Of a stretch of DNA of 64,000 nt, positions 16,790 through 26,135 are shown one piece after another; within the stretch, counting starts at the first letter, position 1; every line of letters starts with the position of its first letter. Under the pieces are notes generated by a model. The model had not been told where the DNA came from and searched no databases. It saw only the letters and a program-made list of their open reading frames with translations. The DNA is taken from NCBI GenBank assembly GCA_017525015.1, contig JAFXUK010000004.1, positions 1 through 64,000 of the forward strand, written 5' to 3'. The position numbers were made by a program, and so were the translations under genes. The DNA is from Bacilli bacterium (GTDB lineage Bacteria; Bacillota; Bacilli; RF39; UBA660).

Positions 16790-18574
16790 CTATAGTCCAC
16801 CACCTGAACCAAATGAATCAAGTTCTTCTTGAGTACATAATATTCTAATTCTCATACGTCTGCTTCCACAAACGAATAAAGCTTCACCTTGATTATAATA
16901 TTTGATACTATCAGTTTCACTATCATTTAAATCTATTAACAATCCTAAATCTTCAGCAGCTTGCTTCTTCAAGCCCATTACTAAGTAGTATGAAGCATTA
17001 TCGAAGATAGCTTTTCCATGTACGATTACATTAGGAGCAGCGAAGTCTGTAGGTTGTTGTGTAATAATAATTGTACCTGTATTATACTTACGAGCACGTC
17101 TTTGCATTTGTGCTAAGAATTCAGCACCAAGTTCATTTCTTGTAGATAATAAAACGTGTGCTTCATCAACAGTTAATACTGTTGTTATCTCTCTATCAAG
17201 ACATTGACTCCAAGCATATTTCAAAATATTAAAGAATAAAGCATTTCTGATATTTTCATCACTATTCATTAAGTCTTTAATATTAAATACAATAAAATTA
17301 CTATCAATATTTAATGTTGTCTTACCTGTAAAGTAATATCTTAATTCTTTAGTTAATGGTCTAACTTTTAACTCAAGTCTTTCCATTATATCTCTTTCTC
17401 TAGTCTTCTCTGGCATTGATAATAATCTACCTTTAATAGTAGCATATACATCATCAAATGTAGGATAATCTTGAGAAGTTAATTGACTAAAGTCTGTATC
17501 AAAATCGATTTTATATCTCTTATATGTATCTTGTACAACTTCACTAAACATTGCAAGTACATCTTCTTCAATGGTTGGAGAATAATACTTCATGAATGCT
17601 TTTAAAGACTGTAATGATCTTGTTAAAACAGTATATCCTAAACCTTGAGCTAATTCTTCTTCATCAGCATCAGCTACTATTTCAAGTGGATTAATCATAC
17701 CATATTCTCCACCTTTACCTAGGTCTAAGAAACTACCATTTAAGGCACGACACATATCTTCAAGTTCACCTTCAGGGTCAACACAAATAACTTTATAACC
17801 ATTTCTAATATGAGTTCTAATTAATACTTTTGCAGCCGTAGATTTACCACTACCAGAAGTACCTAAAATAATCATATTAGCGTTATTTCTATTATGTTCC
17901 TTTTTAATCTTATATAAGAATTGATTAAATAGAATAACACCACCAGAGAAATCAATACCAAATAAAGTAGCATCTCCAGGGTCTTTAACACTATCAAATA
18001 CGAAAGGATACATAGCTGAAATTGTTACAGATGGAATTGGTGTACCAATTCTTCCCTCGATATCTTGTCTTGGGAATATAGGAATAATTGATTTTAATAC
18101 CTTTTCTTGTTCAAACATTAAAGGTATAGCTTTCATTCCTAATGCATCTATATAACTAAGAACTTGCATTCTTCTTAATTCTAATTGTTCAGGACTGTCT
18201 GCAGTTATCATAACATGCAATTGGAAGTCATAAATTCTTGCTTGCGTAGCAGCCAACATTTGAATAAATTGTTCCAAAGATTCATAATCCTGTCTAATTC
18301 TCTCTTGAAGAGTTTGATCTCTTTCAGATTGATATCTTATTTTTAAATCTGCAATTTCTTTATTTAACATGTTTTGTAATACTGAGAATTCAATTGGAAT
18401 ATGTTTAGCAACAATTTTTACACCAGATAAATTAGTTAAATTGGCTAAGAAACCTGGAGCTATACTTTTTGGATAACTGATTACAGTTAAAATAGTTGCA
18501 TTCTTTCCACTTATTACGAAATCTTTAATATCGAATTTTATACCTTTTGGGGCAATTTCACTTTTTAGATTCAT
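16790..18574 (-). CDS. virB4: VirB4-family T4SS ATPase, C-terminal motor part
   Basis: The 594-residue protein contains the middle and motor regions of VirB4/TraE. Walker A is GTSGSGKS (about 238-245), Walker B is TVLTVDEAH (about 465-473), and the RRARKYNTGTIIITQQPTDF motif is typical of VirB4. It powers channel or pilus assembly at the membrane. It lacks the N-terminal region, which is encoded by the preceding gene. The two overlap by four bases (ATGA), and a GGTGAG ribosome site precedes this ATG, so it is a separately started polypeptide and not a frameshift artefact. Confidence 0.92.
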   Translation of the reverse strand: MNLKSEIAPKGIKFDIKDFVISGKNATILTVISYPKSIAPGFLANLTNLSGVKIVAKHIPIEFSVLQNMLNKEIADLKIRYQSERDQTLQERIRQDYESLEQFIQMLAATQARIYDFQLHVMITADSPEQLELRRMQVLSYIDALGMKAIPLMFEQEKVLKSIIPIFPRQDIEGRIGTPIPSVTISAMYPFVFDSVKDPGDATLFGIDFSGGVILFNQFLYKIKKEHNRNNANMIILGTSGSGKSTAAKVLIRTHIRNGYKVICVDPEGELEDMCRALNGSFLDLGKGGEYGMINPLEIVADADEEELAQGLGYTVLTRSLQSLKAFMKYYSPTIEEDVLAMFSEVVQDTYKRYKIDFDTDFSQLTSQDYPTFDDVYATIKGRLLSMPEKTRERDIMERLELKVRPLTKELRYYFTGKTTLNIDSNFIVFNIKDLMNSDENIRNALFFNILKYAWSQCLDREITTVLTVDEAHVLLSTRNELGAEFLAQMQRRARKYNTGTIIITQQPTDFAAPNVIVHGKAIFDNASYYLVMGLKKQAAEDLGLLIDLNDSETDSIKYYNQGEALFVCGSRRMRIRILCTQEELDSFGSGGGL

Positions 18575-19173
18575 TTTGTTCTCACCGTCCCAAACGTAGT
18601 AGTCATTCCACCATTTAAGAAGTTATCTAAAATCATTCTTAAATCAGCATTACTAACCTGTGTAGAATTAATTGATGCATTAGCTAAACCTGCTATCAAA
18701 TTATGTATTTTCTTTTGAATAATCTCTAATTTTTTATCTTTAAATAGAATAAAATATTCAGTATCAACAACATTGTACTCAGCACCCATGAAAGCATTAG
18801 CTTTATTAATATCTTGAACTATTAACTTTCTAACAGCACCATCAGTACATTTTTGATATAAAAGTTGTAACTGTGATAGATACACGTTGATATCAACAGG
18901 TCTATCTGCAACAACCAACCAGAATTCATAATCAATCATATTATAGAAATTCTGTAAATTAAACAAAACATTTTCCATTTCTCCTTGATCAAGAATAAAG
19001 ATATTCTTAGGAGCAATTTTTATACCTGTTACATAATAATTGTTATCCAATTGGATCATACCATTCATTATATTTTTAATAGGTACCCAATCTTCAGCAT
19101 ATTTAACAGGACCAGAACTACTACTAGATGAACTAGGAGCACTGGTATTATCTACCTTTTCTATCAACGCCAT
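18571..19173 (-). CDS. VirB4-family N-terminal domain as a separate protein
   Basis: This 200-residue protein matches the N-terminal region of VirB4/TraC-type ATPases in character: WVPIKNIMNGMIQLDNNYYVTGIKIAPKNI, then a helix-strand pattern with FWLVVADRPVDINVYLSQL. It has no membrane helix and a Ser-rich linker at residues 13-21. With the 594-residue protein it makes about 794 residues, the usual size of one full VirB4. The start overlaps the PrgI-like gene by 26 bases. The assignment rests on pattern and position. Confidence 0.78.
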   Translation of the reverse strand: MALIEKVDNTSAPSSSSSSSGPVKYAEDWVPIKNIMNGMIQLDNNYYVTGIKIAPKNIFILDQGEMENVLFNLQNFYNMIDYEFWLVVADRPVDINVYLSQLQLLYQKCTDGAVRKLIVQDINKANAFMGAEYNVVDTEYFILFKDKKLEIIQKKIHNLIAGLANASINSTQVSNADLRMILDNFLNGGMTTTFGTVRTK

Positions 19174-19468
19174 AGTCTCTACAGCACCAACCTTTCCATT
19201 TATATTCTCTTTGATCCATAAAGAATCTAAACATATTATTTAATAATGTCATAACATTATGATAATGAGGTACTGGAGCAACAAGTAATGCTGATAGTAA
19301 TAATGGTGATATAAGAAGCATTAACACCTTCATATCTTCCGTATGTATTACCATAAGCAAGAAACTTGAAATTCCTAACCCCGTTAAAAATATTGTTAAA
19401 TCAGCAGGAGTGAAGAAGCCTAAAATCATTTGAGACTTCTTCGAGTTTGCTGGAATAATATAATTCAT
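19148..19468 (-). CDS. PrgI/VirB3-like membrane protein
   Basis: The 106-residue protein has two close membrane helices (about 22-41 and 47-66), followed by an amphipathic stretch and a basic tail. It begins with the typical N-terminus MNYIIPANSKKSQMILGFFT. Small PrgI-family proteins play the VirB3 role and are nearly always encoded directly upstream of VirB4, as here. It overlaps the next gene, which implies coupled translation. Confidence 0.82.
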   Translation of the reverse strand: MNYIIPANSKKSQMILGFFTPADLTIFLTGLGISSFLLMVIHTEDMKVLMLLISPLLLSALLVAPVPHYHNVMTLLNNMFRFFMDQREYKWKGWCCRDYGVDRKGR

Positions 19469-19482
19469 ATCTTAGCACCTCA

Positions 19483-22400
19483 CTATCCTTTATTTCCTTT
19501 TTTTCCTTCTTTTTGTTGCATAGCTCTTTGAGCTTTTGGTGCATATTCATGAGCATTAGTGTATTTAGCAGAATCATTACCAAATTTACCCATAGATGCT
19601 TGTGCAGTTGTAGCTTTAATACCCTTAGCTTGTGAGAAGAATTCGGCTTCGTTTTTGAAATGTGGAGCAGTATCTGCAGCATTTTCTGCAGGCAATGCAG
19701 TATCATAGAAACCAAAAGTATCACCATAAACTGGTTGACCATTTGACCATCCAGTAACATTTCTTCTGTAGTATACTTTTTTCTTCGTACCATTTTGTTC
19801 AAATTCGAATTCATTATGACTATTGTAAGAAGAGTCTGCTCTTGCAGTAGCAGCAGAATATTGACCAGCTCTATAGTTATCTTTACCCATAATTCTTTCC
19901 ATAGTTTCTCTAATTGTCATAGATGGAGAATCTGGATCATCACCAGTTCTTAATACTTCACCTTCATGTGCTTGAACATAAGCTATATGAGAAGCAACGA
20001 ATGTACTAATCTTATCGGCAACTTTAGAACCTTCATTTTGTGATTCAGAATGAATCCATGCATCTGCAGCAGCTTCTGATTCTTCTTTCAACTTCTTAAC
20101 TTTATCGGCTTGTTCTTGTGTTGCATTAGCAAATTGAGCATCAGTTAATTTATATTCGAAATCAACTTGTGCTTGAACACCAGCAGTTACTTTTGTTCTT
20201 ATTGGATCAGTAGCAACTTCCATAGCTTGTGTTTGTGATGCAAGCGAAGTTTCTAAAGCTTCACGTTCTGTTTGAAGTGTAGTTAATTGAGATTGAAGTG
20301 CAGCTCTTCCAGCAGCATCAGATGGATCTAAACTACTAATTTGCGCTTGAGTATTTTCAATAGCTCTTTGTTTAGCTGCTAAATCTGATCTCGTAGTTTG
20401 TAAAGCTTGTACACCAGACTCTAAACTTCCAATATAGCCATTATATGTAGCCAATTGTGAAGTAAGAGCTGTTCTTTCAGCATCAGATAAAGATGTATCA
20501 GTAGAAAGTCTTTCTTGCATGCTAGCAGCACTAGTTTTTAAATATCTAAGCATATCTTCTGAACTAGCAGAACTTAATCTTTGTCTTCTAGCAGCTACTT
20601 CGTCTCTAACTGTATCATCATCTAAACCATTACCATATCTAGAAATCTTTCTTTGTTGCTCTTGAACATATTCTCTGTGTTTCTGTGCTGCGAAAGTACC
20701 TTCTTCTTCATATGCCATATCTCTTAATTCACCATTGTGCTTTTTCAAAGCAGTAGCATAATCCATTTTTTCTCTTTCACGAGCAGTATCATATAATGGT
20801 CTACCATGAGCATTAACATCTCTTTCAATTGCGTCAGACACTTGACGTGTAACCCATGTTTTAACTCTAATTTTTTGTTGTGCTTCTATTTCATTTTCCA
20901 ATGCTTTGATTGCATCTTCATTACGTAACCATTCACCTGCGTCATTTTGCTTAGCAAGTTTTTCTAGTATTTTCTTTTGAGCATCATCTAATGTTCTACC
21001 AGCATTAGCAGCTGCAATTATTTCATCAAGTTGACTTAATTGATCCTCACCTTCATGAATAGCATCTAAAGCAGCTTGATGTTCTCTTTGTTTTTCCCCT
21101 CTTCTATGTCTAGCTTCATCGGCAGCATGTGCTGAATCAGCAACATTATCTCTCATATTACGCCAGTTATTACTGAAGTCTCTTCCATAACTCTCTCCAA
21201 ATTGATGGGCAAGATTCCTTGTCGTAGCTGACATAGCTCCAGAAAAGGCACGTCCTAACCTATCTCTAAATCTTGGATCTTGGCCATGTCTATTCTTTTC
21301 TTCATCGTTATAACCGTGTTGAGCACCTCTAAACATTGAGCCAGCAAGTCCAGCAGCTCCGAAGAAGCCACCTTCTTTAAGTTTCTTACCAAGACTCTTG
21401 AAGTCTCCCATTCCTCCACCAATTCCTAAAGATTCAGTAATAATCTTTGGAGCTGATTGAGCAAATATAATTAAACCCATTATTAATAAGGCAAGTGCTA
21501 AAGCACGTTCACCCCAGTTTAAGTTTTGATTACCCCATAACTGTTCTGTTGATGAGAACAAATCAGTTAAGTGGCAGATTATATAGACGACTATATAAAC
21601 AACTGAAATTCTTATGAATACCTCCATAAATGTTTGAATTAAATTAGTAACATAAGAAGTAAAATTCTTTTTAAATTTTGGTAATATTTGCAAGATAATT
21701 GGTATTGGCGCAATTATTTGATAATATGCTAATTTTGCTGCACGAACACCCATATCGATAGAGAATGAAACGAATGAATATAAAGCGAAAATACCACATA
21801 AAGTAGAAACGCCCCACATATACTCAATCTCTCCATCGTCCTGGTACTTCCCTATGAAGCCCGTATAAATACTAAATCCTTTACCAGACGATGACATATT
21901 ATATGCATCAGCTAAAGATATTTCATCTCCATTTGTAAGATCTTGAACATTATCAGCAGCTTGTGAAGTTCCAATAGCAACTGCACAACATAAAACAGCC
22001 GCTCCTCCTAATAACCAACCAATTGGATTCCATGACATCGCAACCGCTGCAACAGCAAGTCCAGCAGCAACTGCACATCCTGCATATTGTAACGCAGCTT
22101 GATCATATAATTCCTGAGCCGTTATCGTTATTTCATCAGCAGTATATCCTTCAGCTGGATGAAAGAATGCAGACCAAATAGATGTAGCTGCAACAGCTCC
22201 ACCAATTGATTTAACATAACAGTTCGCTTTAGCAGTTTGATTAGATTGATCTTGGCAAGGATCATTAGCAGAAGTTCCTATTCCTGCTGTTCCTAATGGA
22301 ATTTCATTATCATCAAAGTTTCTAAAGAATATCTTTCCAACAACATCGTGTTCAACGAATAAACCTTGAGCTTGATATAAATATTCAAAAATAGTTGGAG

Positions 22401-22719
22401 CTATTGCAAGTCCAATAACAGCTATAGCAATATTCTTAACAAGACTACTACCTGATAATTCACCCTTAGTCATTTGATCAGGATCCATAATTGCTCTAAT
22501 AATAGCATATGCTAAAACGAAAAGCATTATAACACCAATAATTGCATATAAATTATTTGCTATTGTTGAATAAGCATCACTTGTTAATAATCTGGCACTA
22601 GCTATTGCCATAAATATTTTATAAGCAGAGCCTATTAAACCATAGATAATACAATCAAGTAATATTATAACACCAGCAATTCCTTTTGTTATTAAATCAC
22701 CTATTGATAATAAATACAT
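19483..22719 (-). CDS. VirB6/TrbL-like polytopic channel protein with long coiled-coil tail
   Basis: The 1078-residue protein has a polytopic N-terminal half (about residues 10-435) with seven or eight hydrophobic segments and a Cys-containing extracellular loop. This fits a VirB6/TrbL (Mbov_0396-type) inner-membrane channel. The remaining 640 residues are soluble, Ala/Glu/Arg/Gln-rich and largely coiled coil. They are probably cytosolic and end in a basic tail. The gene lies between the VirB2-like pair and the PrgI-like gene, the usual place for VirB6. The size of the tail is unusual. Confidence 0.83.
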   Translation of the reverse strand: MYLLSIGDLITKGIAGVIILLDCIIYGLIGSAYKIFMAIASARLLTSDAYSTIANNLYAIIGVIMLFVLAYAIIRAIMDPDQMTKGELSGSSLVKNIAIAVIGLAIAPTIFEYLYQAQGLFVEHDVVGKIFFRNFDDNEIPLGTAGIGTSANDPCQDQSNQTAKANCYVKSIGGAVAATSIWSAFFHPAEGYTADEITITAQELYDQAALQYAGCAVAAGLAVAAVAMSWNPIGWLLGGAAVLCCAVAIGTSQAADNVQDLTNGDEISLADAYNMSSSGKGFSIYTGFIGKYQDDGEIEYMWGVSTLCGIFALYSFVSFSIDMGVRAAKLAYYQIIAPIPIILQILPKFKKNFTSYVTNLIQTFMEVFIRISVVYIVVYIICHLTDLFSSTEQLWGNQNLNWGERALALALLIMGLIIFAQSAPKIITESLGIGGGMGDFKSLGKKLKEGGFFGAAGLAGSMFRGAQHGYNDEEKNRHGQDPRFRDRLGRAFSGAMSATTRNLAHQFGESYGRDFSNNWRNMRDNVADSAHAADEARHRRGEKQREHQAALDAIHEGEDQLSQLDEIIAAANAGRTLDDAQKKILEKLAKQNDAGEWLRNEDAIKALENEIEAQQKIRVKTWVTRQVSDAIERDVNAHGRPLYDTAREREKMDYATALKKHNGELRDMAYEEEGTFAAQKHREYVQEQQRKISRYGNGLDDDTVRDEVAARRQRLSSASSEDMLRYLKTSAASMQERLSTDTSLSDAERTALTSQLATYNGYIGSLESGVQALQTTRSDLAAKQRAIENTQAQISSLDPSDAAGRAALQSQLTTLQTEREALETSLASQTQAMEVATDPIRTKVTAGVQAQVDFEYKLTDAQFANATQEQADKVKKLKEESEAAADAWIHSESQNEGSKVADKISTFVASHIAYVQAHEGEVLRTGDDPDSPSMTIRETMERIMGKDNYRAGQYSAATARADSSYNSHNEFEFEQNGTKKKVYYRRNVTGWSNGQPVYGDTFGFYDTALPAENAADTAPHFKNEAEFFSQAKGIKATTAQASMGKFGNDSAKYTNAHEYAPKAQRAMQQKEGKKGNKG

Positions 22720-22730
22720 ATTTTAGCCTC

Positions 22731-23093
22731 CTATTTTATTCCGCAAATATCAGAATATCCTAAAAGTTTTAAGAAATATCCTAATACATCAGGCAATATA
22801 AATATAGTTAAAGCAAGTAAAACTCTTTTTAAAGCTATTTTAGCATTTTTCTTTAAAGCTTCTTTATCTTGACTAGCAGCAGCCTTAACGAAGTCCATAG
22901 TGGTAAAAACCAATACTAAAACAGGTGCTAAATACTTAAACACATTAAATATTTGTTGTAAGAATGTAATAACCTCTGGATCAAGTACTTCTTTACAACC
23001 TTTTTCCATTATAAGGGGCATTGCATATACTGGTTTTGTCATAAACAAACATGCAATAAAAAACAAATATTTAATATTATATTTCTTAATCAT
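22731..23093 (-). CDS. VirB2/TrbC-like pilin-type membrane protein A
   Basis: The 120-residue protein has a signal peptide (cleavage likely after VYA, residue about 24), then two hydrophobic helices (about 52-70 and 92-112) with a basic loop KEALKKNAKIALKR between them. Cys residues at both ends (KGC and DICGIK) could form a disulfide. Size and topology match VirB2/TrbC and Mbov_0395-type pilin-like conjugation proteins. It is 11 bases upstream of the VirB6-like gene. A paralogue lies immediately upstream. Confidence 0.8.
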   Translation of the reverse strand: MIKKYNIKYLFFIACLFMTKPVYAMPLIMEKGCKEVLDPEVITFLQQIFNVFKYLAPVLVLVFTTMDFVKAAASQDKEALKKNAKIALKRVLLALTIFILPDVLGYFLKLLGYSDICGIK

Positions 23094-23124
23094 AAACTAC
23101 ACCTCATATCATAAAAATTATAAC

Positions 23125-23157
23125 ATAAAAAAAATGATATTAAAAGATAATATCATC
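23125..23157 (-). terminator. Hairpin between the two VirB2-like genes
   Basis: On the minus strand GATGATATTA-TCTTT-TAATATCATT is followed by a T run after the first VirB2-like gene. It may set a higher level for that pilin-like subunit. Confidence 0.75.
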
Positions 23158-23190
23158 TTATTTAAACTATAATTAAACGATTTAAAAATA

Positions 23191-23496
23191 CTATTTACCG
23201 CTAATAGCGTCAATACAAGTTTTATAATCTGCGTCGATTGTATTACCAAGTAAATTAAATACAGCTTTAACTAATTCTGGTATGAAGAATATTACTAAAC
23301 CAGCAATGAATCTCATTAATAATTGTTTTGCAGCTTTTTTGATATCTTCATCTTTACTACCAACAACAGCTTTTCCTAAATCGATCATACCAAAAATAAC
23401 GATTAATAGAGGAATTACTACTCTAAAAATATTTAATATTTTTCCAACTAAATTTAAAGTATTTCTCATATCAGTACAAAAACTTAATAAATACAT
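23191..23496 (-). CDS. VirB2/TrbC-like pilin-type membrane protein B
   Basis: The protein of about 101 residues has two membrane helices: NLVGKILNIFRVVIPLLIVIFGMIDL and LLMRFIAGLVIFFIPELVKAVFNLLG. A basic loop with KKAAKQL lies between them, and Cys residues sit near both termini. It is clearly related in layout to the 120-residue protein downstream but lacks a cleavable signal. I start at MYLLSFC because AAGGAG lies 9 bases upstream, and the ATG three codons earlier abuts that site. The downstream hairpin suggests partly separate expression. Confidence 0.78.
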   Translation of the reverse strand: MYLLSFCTDMRNTLNLVGKILNIFRVVIPLLIVIFGMIDLGKAVVGSKDEDIKKAAKQLLMRFIAGLVIFFIPELVKAVFNLLGNTIDADYKTCIDAISGK

Positions 23497-23564
23497 TATA
23501 AACATCTCCTTCTTTTCTAACATAATTGTATTTTATATCGTACACAATGTCAAGTTTTTTTACA

Positions 23565-24641
23565 CTATTCCTTTACAATTCCAAATAGCCTTGCAGCCCT
23601 TGAACTATCAGCTGCTGGTCTATTTTTATCAAATCCTAGTTTGTTTAATAATTCGTCAAGTACCCTATGTTTATCCATTTTATCATCCAAAGGTGGAATA
23701 CAATGGAAAACACTTAGACCTGCTTCATTTTCAAATTCTCTTATATCATTTTGATCTAACAAACTTCTATTTAGAATAACTTTCTTACCTTTAATCTTCT
23801 CAATTATATTTCTATCACGTCTAACCATCTTATTTAACATTAATGTAGATGGTTCGATTAAATATAACATTTCAGTACAATTAGCTTCTTCACTACTATT
23901 ATTAATATCAATTAATATAACATCATAACTATTAACTGGGTTATGAATAATAGAATCCAATTCTTTACTACTGCAACTCTTCATTTCTGGATCATTAAAG
24001 AATAAGAAATCATTTTTATCTAACTCTATACCTAAAACACGATAATTTTCAGATAATTGCTTTTTCAACATATAGATTAATGTTGTAGCTCCAGCATGAT
24101 CTGTAAGATCTTTAAAGCCAATAACACGTGTTCCACCTAAAGATGGCATTGCAATACTGTTATTAATAAACTGTCTTTCGTTTCCAACATTTTTTCTATT
24201 TCCTTGATTTTGTTGTTGTTGAGGCATTGGACCTCCATTAGGTCCTGCTCCTCCACCATTTCCAATTATATGGAACTGGGCAACATCCTTATATGAATTA
24301 GGATTATCTACTAAATAAGCAACAGCATCGATATTACGAGTAAAATTATAAATACCCATAGATACCAATTCTGATAAATATTGTGGACTATTTACTGCTG
24401 GTGAATCATCTAGTAGTAAAATAATCTTTGACATATCCATTCCGAAGGATAATCGTTGTATTTGTGTAATATCTTGATAATTAACAATTGCTGTAATATC
24501 AAGAATCATTTTGTTAAAGAAGAAATTATCAAATTGTGCTATCAAATCATCTACTTGAAATTCTCCTTGAATACTTTTAATTAAATCTATATTCAAATTA
24601 GATAACATTGCTGCATATTTATTTGAAACTATAACATTCAT
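23565..24641 (-). CDS. tadZ: TadZ/CpaE-like pilus positioning ATPase
   Basis: The 358-residue protein has a receiver-like N-terminal domain (about 1-120), a Gly/Pro/Gln linker (about 127-150) and a MinD/ParA-like domain. The atypical Walker A ends in HAGATTL, with Ala where ParA proteins have Lys, as is common in CpaE/TadZ. The LIDINNSSEEA stretch fits the switch region. TadZ places the Tad apparatus in the cell. The gene lies exactly at the junction between the Tad part and the T4SS part, so it could belong to either or organise both. Confidence 0.8.
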   Translation of the reverse strand: MNVIVSNKYAAMLSNLNIDLIKSIQGEFQVDDLIAQFDNFFFNKMILDITAIVNYQDITQIQRLSFGMDMSKIILLLDDSPAVNSPQYLSELVSMGIYNFTRNIDAVAYLVDNPNSYKDVAQFHIIGNGGGAGPNGGPMPQQQQNQGNRKNVGNERQFINNSIAMPSLGGTRVIGFKDLTDHAGATTLIYMLKKQLSENYRVLGIELDKNDFLFFNDPEMKSCSSKELDSIIHNPVNSYDVILIDINNSSEEANCTEMLYLIEPSTLMLNKMVRRDRNIIEKIKGKKVILNRSLLDQNDIREFENEAGLSVFHCIPPLDDKMDKHRVLDELLNKLGFDKNRPAADSSRAARLFGIVKE

Positions 24642-24660
24642 TTGTTAATCCTCCTTTTTA

Positions 24661-25311
24661 TTATCTTCTACTTACATAATCATAATTTTCAGAACTTATT
24701 TGTACTATATTTCTTGAATCTATATCCGGATTATTACTTGAGTCCTGTAAATCATATACTTCATCAGACATTCCATCAACTTTTACTGATAAGAATGTAC
24801 TTAATACTGGAAGATCAAATCCATAGAATACTCTTACTTTATAATAAGCACTTGTATAAGTTCCTGTTCTTAATTGAGCATCATATTTAGCAAAACACCA
24901 ATAGTATTTCTTTTCACTTGTTTGAACTAACTCAGACATTTGAAATAGTTCTAATCCTTTATTCTCTAAGTCCATATCATATACTCCATACCAAGTTCCA
25001 GGAACATCAGTATTATCATTATTTCTTGGACATTTACCTTTTGTATTATAGCCCATACCTCTTAAATAATAATTAATAGTTTGAGCTGCTCCTAAATCAA
25101 CAGTAATTCTTTGACCAGGATTAGTAACAGATTCACCTTGTTGTCCTAAATTACTAGTTACTCCATGATGCTTCTCTATGATAGATAACATCTCATTTTT
25201 CATTTTAAAAGCTTTTGAATAATTAATAGTTGTAGCAATATAAGCTGAGAACATAGCAATAAAAACAATAATCATACCTAACAACCATATATTAGCAATA
25301 CCTTGTTTCAC
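24661..25311 (-). CDS. TadE-like minor pilin 1
   Basis: The 216-residue protein starts (GTG) with a hydrophobic segment after a very short leader (MKQGIANIWLLGMIIVFIAMFSAY). A charged helix with EMLSIIEKHHGV follows, and then an extracellular domain with Cys residues (KGKCPRN, YWCFAKY). It shares the Y(L)xGxGYxxxGxCP motif with the next gene upstream, so the two are paralogues. TadE/TadF-type pseudopilins prime or cap Tad pili. Confidence 0.78.
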   Translation of the reverse strand: MKQGIANIWLLGMIIVFIAMFSAYIATTINYSKAFKMKNEMLSIIEKHHGVTSNLGQQGESVTNPGQRITVDLGAAQTINYYLRGMGYNTKGKCPRNNDNTDVPGTWYGVYDMDLENKGLELFQMSELVQTSEKKYYWCFAKYDAQLRTGTYTSAYYKVRVFYGFDLPVLSTFLSVKVDGMSDEVYDLQDSSNNPDIDSRNIVQISSENYDYVSRR

Positions 25312-25323
25312 TATATCACACTC

Positions 25324-25866
25324 CTAATTTCTACATCCACTAAACTTAGGAAAATCTTTATTTAAATAAATGATAGATGTTTCCCCATCAATTCTTATAT
25401 TAAAAAATCTATTCAATATAGGCCATTCAATTTTAAAGAAAACCGCAACTTCATAATAAGCTTGGCTAGGATGACCTAATGCGCCGTTTAAAATACCGCT
25501 ATCTACTAATTCTCCACTATCATTAACTGTTTGAATATCGTATACAATACCATGCATAGCTATACAATAATTAGCTTTAGTAACGTCATCAGTTGGTTCA
25601 GAAGAATCAACTTTAAATGGTAACCAACAGTTACTATCAGCAGGACAACTACCATAAGTACGGTATCCCAAACCATTCAAATAAGTGTTGATAACTCTAA
25701 CGGTATCAGCATTTACTCCTCTTTTTCTTTCGATTGTCGAAATAATTTCATCTTTTATTTTATAGCATCTCGAATAATTAGTTGTAACACTTACAAACGT
25801 TGTAAACAACGCAATGAAAGTTATTGTTAAACCGAATAGCCAAGTACCACCAATAGCTTCCTTCAT
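25324..25866 (-). CDS. TadE-like minor pilin 2
   Basis: The 180-residue protein is paralogous to the downstream gene: a short leader and hydrophobic segment (MKEAIGGTWLFGLTITFIALF), a charged helix with IISTIERKRGVN, TYLNGLGYRTYGSCPADSNC and a final CRN. The extracellular part has several Cys that may form disulfides. Both lie between the Flp-like pilins and TadZ, the normal place for TadE/F-type genes. Confidence 0.78.
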   Translation of the reverse strand: MKEAIGGTWLFGLTITFIALFTTFVSVTTNYSRCYKIKDEIISTIERKRGVNADTVRVINTYLNGLGYRTYGSCPADSNCWLPFKVDSSEPTDDVTKANYCIAMHGIVYDIQTVNDSGELVDSGILNGALGHPSQAYYEVAVFFKIEWPILNRFFNIRIDGETSIIYLNKDFPKFSGCRN

Positions 25867-25874
25867 TCTATCAC

Positions 25875-26108
25875 CTAACCTTTAAATGGGCATTCGTATA
25901 TGGTTTTAGTCTCATCAGCTGGTGAATAACAATATGCCATATGGTTTCCATTAACACCAATATCACATACTGCATTAGCACAAGTTGCTCTATCTTCCAT
26001 ACCACTTTTTACCATAGGCCATATAATAAGAAAGAAAAAAGCCGTAAGCACAGCCACGGCCGCTACAACAATTACAGAGCCTGCTAACTCACCTGTAGCT
26101 TCTTTCAT
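25875..26108 (-). CDS. Flp-like small pilin 2
   Basis: The 77-residue protein begins MKEATGELAG, followed by a 20-residue hydrophobic helix (SVIVVAAVAVLTAFFFLIIW) and a short Cys-containing tail (four Cys). The first eight residues equal those of the 100-residue pilin. This supports a common short leader, possibly cut at G/E by a TadV-like peptidase that is not in this window. It is probably a minor subunit. Confidence 0.78.
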   Translation of the reverse strand: MKEATGELAGSVIVVAAVAVLTAFFFLIIWPMVKSGMEDRATCANAVCDIGVNGNHMAYCYSPADETKTIYECPFKG

Positions 26109-26135
26109 AATATACCTTCTATTTTAAACTATAAA

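Noticed and set aside
16790..19173. A frameshift sequencing error in virB4
   Set aside because: The second part has its own ribosome site and the typical ATGA coupling, so a real two-gene arrangement is more likely.
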